Positions 34,672-43,700 of a DNA stretch of 64,000 nucleotides are shown here, in pieces. The stretch's first letter is position 1. Each line of letters opens with the position of its first letter. Under the pieces are notes generated by a model that had not been told where the DNA came from, did not search any database, and saw nothing but the letters and a program-made list of their open reading frames with translations. Origin of the DNA: Silanimonas sp044377035 (GTDB lineage Bacteria; Pseudomonadota; Gammaproteobacteria; Xanthomonadales; Xanthomonadaceae); NCBI RefSeq assembly GCF_044377035.1, contig NZ_JBILJW010000014.1, positions 26,800 through 90,799 of the forward strand, in the 5' to 3' direction. The position numbers were made by a program, and so were the translations under genes.

Positions 34672-34715
34672 GGCGGGCTCCGAGGGCCCGCAGAACGTAG
34701 CAAACCTGCGAGGGC

Positions 34716-35360
34716 TCAGGGCTTGGGCAGCACCGGGGCGCTGGCGGCGAACGTGGGGCGCATCGAGAAACGCGCCAGCCAGGTCGCGAGAAGCGGGGCC
34801 TGCGCGCGCCACGGGCGGTGGGGCAGGCGGAAGTCGATCCACTCCAGCGCGCTGCCGACGGCAAGATCCGCCAGGGTGACGTCATCGCCTTCGAAGAACG
34901 CCGGCGGGGCATCGCTGGCTGCGCGGGCGGCGAGGTGGCGTTCGAGCTCGCCAACGGCGCCGTCGATCTTCAGCCACTGCCAGTCCATCCACGCGGTGCT
35001 GCGCTGCTCGGCCGTGCGGCCGGGCCACACGGATTCGAGCCGGACCAGCACGGCGGCATCGAGCAGGCCGTCGGCGAGCGCTTCGAGGCGCTTCACGCGC
35101 ATGCGTGCCGCGAAGTCCTCGGGAAGCAACCGCGGGCCGGGCTGTGCGTCGAGCCACTCGCAAATGACGGGCGAATCGAACCAGGCCTCGCCGTCGTCGG
35201 TGACGAGGCAGGGCACCTTGCGCAGCGGATTCAGCGCGGCGACCGGGCTGGCCGGGTCGAGCACGTCGACTTCGACGAGCTCGAGTTCCAGACCTTTCTC
35301 GGCGGCGAGCGCGCGCGCCTTGCGGGCGAAGGGCGAGGGCAGGGAGCAGAACAGCTTCAT
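34716..35360 (-). CDS. glutathione S-transferase family protein
   Basis: 214 residues: thioredoxin-like N-terminal domain (MKLFCSLPSPFARKARALAA, cis-Pro in LRKVPCLV, DSPVICEWL with the glutathione-binding Ser) and an all-helical C-terminal domain (DVTLADLAVGSALEWIDFRL). SPFARK is the active-site turn as in YibF-like GSTs. GGAGG five bases before the ATG at 35360 sets the start. Cytoplasmic; likely a glutathione peroxidase/lyase or detoxification enzyme. Confidence 0.9.
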   Translation of the reverse strand: MKLFCSLPSPFARKARALAAEKGLELELVEVDVLDPASPVAALNPLRKVPCLVTDDGEAWFDSPVICEWLDAQPGPRLLPEDFAARMRVKRLEALADGLLDAAVLVRLESVWPGRTAEQRSTAWMDWQWLKIDGAVGELERHLAARAASDAPPAFFEGDDVTLADLAVGSALEWIDFRLPHRPWRAQAPLLATWLARFSMRPTFAASAPVLPKP

Positions 35361-35385
35361 GGTCGCCTCCGGTGCTGGGTGGGAA

Positions 35386-36684
35386 TCAGCCCTGCTCGCG
35401 CGCCACGGCGCGCCAGCCGATGTCGTTGCGGTGCAGTTCGTTCGCCCACGAGATCTTGGCGACAGCCTCGTAAGCCTTGCGCTGCGCCTCGCGGATGTCC
35501 GCCCCCTTGGCGCACACACAAAGCACGCGCCCGCCGCTGGTCTTCACCGCGCCGTCGTCGAGCACGGCACCGGCATGGAAGACCTTGGCGAAGGCCGGCA
35601 CGGCATCGAGGCCGTGGATCACGTCGCCGGTGATCGGCGTTTCGGGATAGGGCTTGGCGGCCATCACCACGCCGAGCGCGGGTTCGGGCGACCAGCGGGC
35701 TTCGATCGCGTTGAGTTTGCCGTCGATGGCCGCTTCGACGAGATCGACCAGGTCGGAGTCGAGGCGCAGCATCACCGGCTGGGTTTCCGGATCGCCGAAG
35801 CGCACGTTGAACTCGATGACTTTGGGCGCGCCGTGCGCGTCGATCATCAGGCCGGCGTAGAGGAAGCCGGTGAAGGGCACGCCATCGGCCGCCATGCCGC
35901 GCACCGTGGGCTCCACGACCTCGCGCATGACGCGGGCATGCACCTCGGGCGTGACCACGGGGGCGGGCGAGTAGGCGCCCATGCCGCCGGTGTTCGGGCC
36001 GGTGTCGCCATCGCCGACGCGCTTGTGGTCCTGCGAAGTGGCCATCGGCAGCGCGTTCACGCCGTCGACCATCGAGATGAAGCTGGCCTCCTCGCCGTCG
36101 AGGAAATCCTCGATGACGACACGCGATCCGGCGCTGCCGAAAGCGTTGCCGGCCAATATGTCGCGCACGGCGTCTTCAGCCTCGGCCACGCTCATCGCGA
36201 CGATCACGCCCTTGCCGGCGGCGAGGCCGTCGGCCTTCACCACGATGCGGGTGTCGTTGAGCTCAGCGGTGCGCGCGCGGATGTAGGCGCAGGCCGCATC
36301 GACCTCGGTGAACACCTCGTAGCCCGCGGTGGGAATGCCATGGCGCTTGAGGAAATCCTTGGCGAAGGACTTGCTGCCTTCGAGCTGCGCGGCCTTCGTC
36401 GTCGGCCCGAAGATGCGAAGGCCAGCGGCGCGGAAACGATCCACCACGCCGGCCACCAGCGGCGCCTCGGGACCGACCACGGTCAGCGCGACGCCTTCGC
36501 GCTGCACCAGCGCGAGCAGGCCGTCGAGGTCGGTGGCCTTGGTGTCGACGTTGCGGCACTTGGCTTCGGTGGCGGTGCCGGAGTTGCCGGGCGCGACAAG
36601 CACTTCGCTGACGCACGCGCTCTGCGCGAGCTTCCAGGCCAGCGCGTGCTCGCGGCCGCCGTTGCCGATGACGAGGATTTTCAT
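35386..36684 (-). CDS. purD: phosphoribosylamine--glycine ligase
   Basis: 432 residues, GARS. N-terminal MKILVIGNGGREHALAWKLA, ATP-grasp segments (EGSKSFAKDFLKRHGIPTAG, VVKADGLAAGKGV, VIEDFLDGEEAS), FGDPETQPV near the C-terminal side. Second step of de novo purine synthesis. The ATG overlaps the stop of the GNAT gene by ATGA. With purH 0.5 kb upstream it forms the purH-(GNAT)-purD operon. Confidence 0.97.
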   Translation of the reverse strand: MKILVIGNGGREHALAWKLAQSACVSEVLVAPGNSGTATEAKCRNVDTKATDLDGLLALVQREGVALTVVGPEAPLVAGVVDRFRAAGLRIFGPTTKAAQLEGSKSFAKDFLKRHGIPTAGYEVFTEVDAACAYIRARTAELNDTRIVVKADGLAAGKGVIVAMSVAEAEDAVRDILAGNAFGSAGSRVVIEDFLDGEEASFISMVDGVNALPMATSQDHKRVGDGDTGPNTGGMGAYSPAPVVTPEVHARVMREVVEPTVRGMAADGVPFTGFLYAGLMIDAHGAPKVIEFNVRFGDPETQPVMLRLDSDLVDLVEAAIDGKLNAIEARWSPEPALGVVMAAKPYPETPITGDVIHGLDAVPAFAKVFHAGAVLDDGAVKTSGGRVLCVCAKGADIREAQRKAYEAVAKISWANELHRNDIGWRAVAREQG

Positions 36685-37184
36685 GAGGGGCTGCCTTCGC
36701 GAAGATTCAAAAGTTGCATGGACACGAGTTTTTGGCCGCCCGCAACGCGTTGTTGCCCGATCTCGCGGAAGCCGAGTCGATCGTGGAAGGCCTTCGAGCC
36801 GGGGTTCGGCGGATCGAGGTTGTATTCGCAGACGAGGGCGTTGATGCCTTGCTGGCGCGCGTGATCAGACAGGTGCTGGTAGAGCTGCTTTCCGATGCCT
36901 TGGCCGGCGGCGCGGGCATCGACCACGATGCGATCGATGTAGACGAAGCGCGGCAGGCGAGCGGCGAACCAGCGGAAGTTATCGTTGTCGTAGGCCGCCG
37001 TCTCGTCCATCGCCAGCAGGAAGGCCACGGCCTCGCCCTTGTGCTCGACCACCCAGTGCGCGCAGGCGAGGGCATCGAGCTCGGCGAGACGCGCCGCGTC
37101 CATGGCGCTGGTCTGCGCCACCTCCGCCGCGTTCAGCGCGACGATGCGCGCGTGGTCGGCGGCGGTGGCGGGGCGGAGCGGCAC
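36681..37184 (-). CDS. GNAT-family N-acetyltransferase between purH and purD
   Basis: 167 residues. GNAT fold: MPLRPATAADHARIVALNAA, strand FVYIDRIVVDARAAGQGIGKQ (motif A with acetyl-CoA loop AxGQGIG), LVCEYNLDPPNPGSKAFHDR and GFREIGQQ. Substrate unknown. GTG start ten bases after the purH stop, and its stop overlaps purD, so it is translated within the purine operon; a link to purine metabolism is only positional. Confidence 0.85.
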   Translation of the reverse strand: MPLRPATAADHARIVALNAAEVAQTSAMDAARLAELDALACAHWVVEHKGEAVAFLLAMDETAAYDNDNFRWFAARLPRFVYIDRIVVDARAAGQGIGKQLYQHLSDHARQQGINALVCEYNLDPPNPGSKAFHDRLGFREIGQQRVAGGQKLVSMQLLNLREGSPS

Positions 37185-37194
37185 CGGCTGTTCT

Positions 37195-38766
37195 TCAGTG
37201 CTTGAAGTGGCGGGTGCCGGTGAACACCATCGCCATGTCGTGCTCGTCGGCGGCGGCGATCACCTCGGCGTCGCGCATCGAGCCGCCCGGCTGGATCACG
37301 GCACGAATGCCGGCCTTTCCGGCGGCATCGATGCCGTCACGGAAGGGGAAGAAGGCGTCGCTCGCCATCACCGCGCCGGGCACCACGAGGCCGGCTTCTT
37401 CGGCCTTCAGCGCAGCGATCTTCGCGCTCACCACGCGGCTCATCTGGCCGGCGCCGATGCCCACCGTCTGCGCGTCTTTCGCATACACGATGGCGTTCGA
37501 CTTCACGTACATCGCCACCTGCCAGGCGAACACGAGGTCGGCCATCTCCTCGGCGGAGGGCTGGCGCTTGGTGACAATCCGGCCATCGCCTGCGGCCCAC
37601 GGCGTCACGTCGGCGTCCTGCACGAGCAAGCCGCCAGCGATGCGCTTGTAGTCCAGCGCCTTGGCCGGCACATCGAGCGCGCCGCAGGCCATCACGCGCA
37701 CGTTCGGCTTCTTCGCGAACACGGCCACGGCCTCGTCGCTGACGACCGGCGCGATCACCACTTCGACGAACTGGCGCTTGAGGATCTCTTCCGCCGTGCC
37801 GGCGTCGAGCGGGCGATTGAAGGCGATGATGCCGCCGAAGGCCGAGGTCGGGTCGGTGGCGTAGGCGCGGTCGTAGGCGGCGAACACATCCTGCGCCACG
37901 GCCACGCCGCAGGGGTTGGCGTGCTTGACGATCACGCAGGCCGGCTGGTGGAACTGCTTCACGCACTCGAGCGCGGCATCCGCGTCGGCGAGGTTGTTGT
38001 AGCTGAGCTCCTTGCCCTGCAGGAACTGCGCGGTGGCGACGATGCCCATCGGCGCGCCGCGCTCGACGTACAGCGCGCCGCGCTGGTGCGGGTTCTCGCC
38101 GTAGCGGAGCTTGCTGCCGAGGTCGAGCTGCAGGTTCAGCGTGGACGGCCATTCGGCGGCCTTGGCCTCATCCTCGACGCGTGCCGAGAGCCACATGCTC
38201 ACCTTGCCGTCGTAGCGCGCGGTGTGCGCGTAGCCCTTGGCGGCGTAGCCGCGGCGCTGCGCGGCGGTGGTGCCGCCGGCGCCCAGCGCCTCAAGGAAGC
38301 CGTCGTAATCGGCCGGGTCGGTGAGCACCGCGACGCGGGCGTGGTTCTTGGCCGCCGCGCGCAGCATGGCCGGGCCGCCGATGTCGATGTTCTCGACGGC
38401 GTCCTCGTACGAGCAGTCGGGCTTGGCGACCGTCGCTTCGAACGGATACAGGTTCACCACCAGCAGGTCGATGGCTTCGATGCCGTGCTGTGCCATCACC
38501 GCGTCGTCGATGGCGGCGCGGCCGAGCAGTCCGCCGTGCACCTTGGGATGCAGGGTCTTGACGCGGCCATCCATGATTTCCGGGAAGCCGGTGACGGTGG
38601 AGACATCGGTGACGTTCAAGCCCGCATCGCGCAAGGCCTTGGCCGTACCGCCAGTGGAGAGCAGCACCACGCCCTTCGCGGCGAGCGCTTGCGCCAGCGG
38701 CAGCAGGCCGGTCTTGTCGGAAACGGACAGCAGGGCCCGGCGGACGGGCTGGCGGTGGTCGGTCAT
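37195..38766 (-). CDS. purH: bifunctional AICAR transformylase / IMP cyclohydrolase
   Basis: 523 residues from MTDHRQPVRRALLSVSDKTG. N-terminal IMP cyclohydrolase domain (STGGTAKALRDAG, GRVKTLHPKVHGGLL, VVNLYPFE, NIDIGGPAMLRAAAKN) and C-terminal AICAR transformylase (LRYGENPHQRGALY, VIVKHANPCGVA, SNAIVYAK, FFPFRDGID). Last two steps to IMP. GAGGGAGA upstream of the ATG at 38766. First gene of the purH-GNAT-purD operon, behind fis. Confidence 0.97.
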   Translation of the reverse strand: MTDHRQPVRRALLSVSDKTGLLPLAQALAAKGVVLLSTGGTAKALRDAGLNVTDVSTVTGFPEIMDGRVKTLHPKVHGGLLGRAAIDDAVMAQHGIEAIDLLVVNLYPFEATVAKPDCSYEDAVENIDIGGPAMLRAAAKNHARVAVLTDPADYDGFLEALGAGGTTAAQRRGYAAKGYAHTARYDGKVSMWLSARVEDEAKAAEWPSTLNLQLDLGSKLRYGENPHQRGALYVERGAPMGIVATAQFLQGKELSYNNLADADAALECVKQFHQPACVIVKHANPCGVAVAQDVFAAYDRAYATDPTSAFGGIIAFNRPLDAGTAEEILKRQFVEVVIAPVVSDEAVAVFAKKPNVRVMACGALDVPAKALDYKRIAGGLLVQDADVTPWAAGDGRIVTKRQPSAEEMADLVFAWQVAMYVKSNAIVYAKDAQTVGIGAGQMSRVVSAKIAALKAEEAGLVVPGAVMASDAFFPFRDGIDAAGKAGIRAVIQPGGSMRDAEVIAAADEHDMAMVFTGTRHFKH

Positions 38767-38803
38767 GCGTCTCCCTCGGCCCATCACGGGCGGAAAGACG
38801 CGA

Positions 38804-38809
38804 ATTATA
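38804..38809 (-). promoter_or_regulatory. perfect -10 element (TATAAT) upstream of purH
   Basis: A consensus TATAAT on the reverse strand 38 bases before the purH ATG, in an otherwise GC-rich gap. No good -35 is seen at 16-18 bases; the upstream half would lie within the end of fis. Confidence 0.45.
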
Positions 38810-38830
38810 CGGGCGCGGGTCCCGGCAGGA

Positions 38831-39100
38831 TCAGCGCAGCAGCCCGACGGCTTCGAGCTTCTTGCGCAGCGTGGCGCGGTTGATGCCCAGCACGGCGGCA
38901 GCGCGGCTCTGGTTGCCCTCGCAGTGCTTCATCACTTCGGTCAGCAGGCCGGTTTCCATCTCGGACAGCATCAGCGCGTAGAGCGAATCGGCCTCGCACT
39001 CGCCACGGTCATGCAGGTAGCGGCGCGTGGCGCGGCCCACGGCCTCGCGCAATGCGGGCACGGCCGGAGCGGCTTCGGCACGGGAAGAGAGAGCGTTCAC
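38831..39100 (-). CDS. fis: Fis family nucleoid/DNA-inversion protein
   Basis: 89 residues from the GTG at 39100 (VNALSSRAEAAP), the size of Fis. C-terminal helix-turn-helix LYALMLSEMETGLLTEVMKH, CEGNQSRAAAVLGINRATLR, KKLEAVGLL matches Fis closely. Nucleoid-associated protein that activates rRNA promoters and bends DNA. The frame is open upstream but that extension has no family likeness. Located between prmA/DUF3426 and purH, the usual order in this lineage, though dusB is not present here. Confidence 0.92.
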   Translation of the reverse strand: MNALSSRAEAAPAVPALREAVGRATRRYLHDRGECEADSLYALMLSEMETGLLTEVMKHCEGNQSRAAAVLGINRATLRKKLEAVGLLR

Positions 39101-39195
39101 GGAGACCCCAGGATCGAACCCGTCGACCGTCCAGTGGACGACGGGGAGGGGGAGTCTGCCCCAATTCCGAACGCCGCGCGACCTCGACTTTGGTG

Positions 39196-39720
39196 TCAGT
39201 GGAAATCGAACTCGAAGGCCACGGCGCGGTTGCCCGGATCGAGGATTTCCAAGGCCACCGTGGCCGATTGGCCGGGGGCCAGGCCTTCCCGGGACGGGCT
39301 GCCGCCGAGGTATTCCACCGGCTGGAAGCGCCGCAGGCCGATCCGTTGGCCGTCGAGGTCGGTGAGGGCCAGTTCCAGCAGGGGCCAGCCCTGCGTCCAG
39401 GCCGCGTCGTTGCGGAAGCTGGCCGTCACCAGCAGGGCCTGGCGGTTGGTCGGGTGGGGCTGGATCTCGCGGCTGAGCACGACAAAGGCGCCCGGCTCGT
39501 GCCAGGCCGGGAGGGTGCAGCCCAGCGAGGCGCAGGCCTGCTCCATCCAAGGCCGCCAGGTGGGGCTGGCGGCGAAGCGTTCACGGTCAGCCAGCACGAT
39601 CTGCACCAGCAGCACCAAGCAGGCGGCGACCAACAGGGCGCCGACGCGCCAGCGGCCCGCCCGGGAAAGCGGGGCGATTTTCGGGGGCGGACGGACGAAG
39701 CTGGGCAGCGGGCGCGGCAT
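39196..39720 (-). CDS. DUF3426 family membrane protein without the N-terminal zinc ribbon
   Basis: 174 residues: short basic N-terminus, one membrane helix (~28-46, VGALLVAACLVLLVQIVLAD), then the DUF3426 periplasmic beta domain (ACASLGCTLPAWHEPGAFVV, RRFQPVEYLGG, GQSATVALEI). Most homologues begin with an MJ0042-type zinc ribbon before the helix; here no CxxC ribbon precedes it and prmA ends 20 bases upstream. Sits between prmA and fis, as in relatives. Function unknown. Confidence 0.85.
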   Translation of the reverse strand: MPRPLPSFVRPPPKIAPLSRAGRWRVGALLVAACLVLLVQIVLADRERFAASPTWRPWMEQACASLGCTLPAWHEPGAFVVLSREIQPHPTNRQALLVTASFRNDAAWTQGWPLLELALTDLDGQRIGLRRFQPVEYLGGSPSREGLAPGQSATVALEILDPGNRAVAFEFDFH

Positions 39721-39740
39721 GGCGGCGGAGTGTACGGGTC

Positions 39741-40652
39741 TCAGTGCGCCCGGCGACGGCCGGTGATGCGCACCCAGTCCTCGCGCTGGGTCACGACGAG
39801 CTCGTCGAACCACGCCGAATAGCGCTCGACCAGGGCCTCGTCCTGCCCCTTGAGGATGCCGGAGAGCGCGATCACGCCGCCCGGCGCCACGCGCGAGGCG
39901 AGCACGTCGGCCAGTGCGTCGAGCGCGACGGCGAGGATGTTGGCGACGACGACGGGGTACGTCGCCTTTGGTTCCTCGGGCGGCAGATGGACGTTCATCC
40001 GCTCCGCCACGCCGTTGCGCAGCGCGTTGTCGGTGGTGGCGAGGATGGCCTGCGGGTCGTTGTCGACGCCCACCGCGCGCTCCGCCCCCAGCTTCAGCGC
40101 GGCGAGGGCGAGGATGCCGCTGCCGCAGCCGAAATCGAGCACCGTCTTGCCGGAGAGATCGAGGCCGTCGAGCCAGTCGAGGCAGAGCGCCGTGGTGGCG
40201 TGCGTGCCGGAGCCGAAGGCGAGGCCCGGGTCGAGGCGAACCACGGCGGCATTCGCCGCCTGCGCGGCCTCGGGCAGCTCGTGATCCCACGGCACGATCC
40301 ACGTGCGCGTGCCGAAGGCCATCGGCTGGAACTGGTCCATCCACGCCCGCACCCAGTCCTGGTCGTCGACCACGCGGAACGAGGCCGAAGCGAGATCCGC
40401 ACGCGGGTCGATCGATTCGAGCGCAGCCAGCAGCGGCTCGCGTGGCACGTCTTCATCGAACAGCGCGACCACGAGGCAATCCGCCCACAGCGGTGTTTCG
40501 CCGACGCCGGGTTCGAGGATGGCCTGCTCGTTGGTAGTGTCGGCCTGCGGGTCGAGCAGGGTGACGCTCATCGCGCCGAGGTCGGTGAGCGCGCGCTCGA
40601 GCCAAGGCTCGTCTTTGGCGCGGCAGCGCAGGGAGAGTTCGAGGTGGGGCAT
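39741..40652 (-). CDS. prmA: ribosomal protein L11 methyltransferase
   Basis: 303 residues. N-terminal L11-binding domain (MPHLELSLRCRAKDEPWLER), linker with RAWMDQFQPMAFGTRTWIVP, and SAM methyltransferase core: LAFGSGTHATTALCLDWL, VLDFGCGSGILALAALKLG, GVDNDPQA, VVANILAVAL. Trimethylates L11 lysines and N-terminus. Upstream of DUF3426-fis-purH; the far side is the RHS island, so the conserved block ends here. Confidence 0.97.
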   Translation of the reverse strand: MPHLELSLRCRAKDEPWLERALTDLGAMSVTLLDPQADTTNEQAILEPGVGETPLWADCLVVALFDEDVPREPLLAALESIDPRADLASASFRVVDDQDWVRAWMDQFQPMAFGTRTWIVPWDHELPEAAQAANAAVVRLDPGLAFGSGTHATTALCLDWLDGLDLSGKTVLDFGCGSGILALAALKLGAERAVGVDNDPQAILATTDNALRNGVAERMNVHLPPEEPKATYPVVVANILAVALDALADVLASRVAPGGVIALSGILKGQDEALVERYSAWFDELVVTQREDWVRITGRRRAH

Positions 40653-40770
40653 GGGGGCATTGTAGGTCGTGGGGTGAAGGCTGGCTGGTTTGCATCCTCG
40701 CGCGGGTGGCGGTTAGCCTCCGCGCCGCGGCCCCCCGGCCCGACCCCCCTTTTCCAGCCCCCCCTCGTAG

Positions 40771-43700
40771 ATGAATACCGACTGCGCTTTCGCTCGGCTG
40801 TGCGCGATTCTGGCCATGGCCCTCATTGCTTCTTCTCAGGTCATTGCGACCGGGTCCGTCAGACCAGCGGAACAGATGTATGTCGCCTCCCTCGCTGGGG
40901 CAACGCCCTGGGCCAATGGCGATCTGGCATGCAGAGACTACGCAGATCAACTGGTTCTCCAGAGCTCTGGTCAGTACTCATACGAAGAAGCGAAGTTCCA
41001 GGTTCACCCGGAATGGGGTGATGGGTGCGCCATGACGGAGACCTATTGCTTTTCGCAGAGCCGCTGCGACAGATACGAAGGTCTGCATCGGCAAAACTGG
41101 GCAATCAGGACGTGGGTCTGCGAAGAGGGAACTACACTCGCGAAGCCGTCGCTGGAGCAAGCTGCAGCGGGTGTTGAGCCTGTCTGCATGCCGATTGCCG
41201 AGGTAGAGGATCCCGACCTAAACAACTCGGTTTGTCCGACAAACGCAACGAACCCCATTCACTCGGCAACGGGTGTGAAGCTTCAGCGGGAGCCTGATTT
41301 CCCCCTCCTAGAGGGCATCACGCTCGGTCTCCATTACTCCTCAGTGGGGGCTCGTTCTACCGAACACTTCGGTTGGGGATGGAGCAGCAGTGCTTTCGCG
41401 CCCGCTCGGGCTTTTTCGTGGCCAGACGCTTCGTCGAGAAACTTCCGCGTCACCTTGATGAACGGTGACCGGGTTAGCTTTTCGCGAGTCGAAAGTCGTT
41501 GGCTCCAGCAAGGGTCGTCTGCTCACGTTCTCCTTCGTGACAGCCTTCCAGGTGAGCCGGGAGATCTCACGCTAATCGAGCCTGAGCGAAGCACGTTCTT
41601 CTCGATGAATGGGGAGCCTGTCGCCGTCCGATATCGTGGTGGCGCTCGCGTTTCGTATGTCTATGACGCCGCAAGGCGGCTCATAGCCCTTAGGGCGGAG
41701 AACGGTCGGACGGTCAGGTTCTCTTATGGCATCGGTGCAATTCGGCTCAGCGATGGGCGAGAACGACTGATAACGGCAATCGAGCTGCCCGAAGGGACAG
41801 TTGTCAGCCTTTCTTATCGATCAGTGGACAGGGGGCCGCTCGTCGGCGTGCGCCACCTGAGGGGTCTGGGGTATCCCCAGCTTCATCTACTCGATCAGAT
41901 CATCTTCCCGGGTGGAGTCACTCGACGTTTCCATTACGACGCACCTCCCGTTCCGCTCATTCCCGGAAGTCCCGAGCAAGGTCTTGTCGGCCGCCGCTAT
42001 CTGTTGACCGGAATCACCGATGAACGTGGCCGCCGATTCGCCACGTGGGCCTATGACGACCGAAGCCGCGCGATTCTGAGCGTTCATGGCACAGCGACCG
42101 ATTCGACGGACCGCGTCACGCTGGATTATGTGCTGTCGCGCAGGAAGACACGAATCACCGATGAACTCGGCAATGCGCGCGACTTCGAGTTCGCCGTAGT
42201 CAACGGCGAGTCCAAGCTAACTCGGTTGTCCGGCCCCAGCGCCCAGTGCGGCAACCGTTACGGGAGTCTGTCCTACGACGGTAACGGCCACCCGAACTCC
42301 GCCACCGACTTCAACAACCGCCAGCACACGTTCGCGCACGACGCTCGCGGCCGCCAAACCAGTCACACCGAAAGCGTTGGCACGCCGCAGCAACGCACCA
42401 CCGAAACCGACTGGCACGCGGTGTTCTCGGTGCCGGTGGAAGAGCGGGTCAAGAACGCCGCGGGCACGGTCGTGCAGCGCACGGTCTACACGCACGACGC
42501 GCTGGGCAACGTGCTGTCGGTGACGGTGTCCGACCCCGTGGCGGGCGCTTCGCGCACGCTCACTGCCACCCGCGACCCCGAAGGCCGCCTCCTCACCATC
42601 GACGGCCCGCGCACCGATGTTTCCGACATCACCACCTACACCTACTTCGACGCCGAGGACCCGGCGTGCGCCTCCTCGCCGACGACGTGTTCGTTCCGCA
42701 AGGGCGACCTGAAGTCGGTCACCAACGCGCGCGGCCACACCACGCACTTCGTCCGTTACGACGGCGCGGGCCGCCTGCTGGAAAGCCGCGACGCCAACGG
42801 GCTGGTGAGCACCTTCACCTACACCCCGCGCGGCTGGCTGGCCTCGCGCACGGTGGGTGGGCTCACCACCACGATCACCTACACGGCGGTGGGCGATGTC
42901 GAATCGGTCACCACGCCGGACGGCCGCTCGCTCACCTACACCTACGACACCGCGCGCCGTCTGACGGCGGTGCGGGACCAGCGCGGCAACCGAATCGAGT
43001 GGACGCTGGACAACGCCGGCAACCGCACGGCGGAGAACATGAAGGACGCCTCGGGCACGCTGCGCCGAACGCTCACGCAGCAGTTCAACACGCTGGGGCG
43101 GCTGTCGCAGGCCGCCAACGCCGCGGGCCGGGCCACGTTGTTCACGCAGGATGCGAACGGCAACCTCGACCTCGCCAGCGACCCGCTGAACCGCACCACC
43201 GATCAGGACGTCGACGCGCTGGACCGCGTGACCAAGCAGCTGCAGGACGTGGCCGGGCTGAACGTCGAAACCCAGTTCGGCTACGACGCGCTCGACCAGC
43301 TCACCACGGTCACCGACCCGAAGGGCCTGATCACGCGCTACACCAACGACGGCCTGGGCAACCTGCTGAAACTGGAAAGCCCGGACACCGGCACCACCAC
43401 CTACACGGTGGACGCCGCCGGCAACCGCAGCAGCCAGACCGACGCCCGCGGCATCACGGTGGGCTACACGTACGACGCGCTGAACCGCCTCACCGGCATC
43501 CGCTTCCCGACGGCCGCGCTGAACACGAGCTTCGTCTACGACAGCGCCACCGGCTGCCCGGCGGGCGAGACCTTCGCCCTCGGCCGCCTGTCGTCGATGA
43601 CGGACGCCAGCGGCAGCACGCGCTGGTGCTACGACCTGCTGGGCCGCCTCACCCGCAAGGTGCAGGTGACCAATGGGCGCACCTTCACCACGGCCTACGC

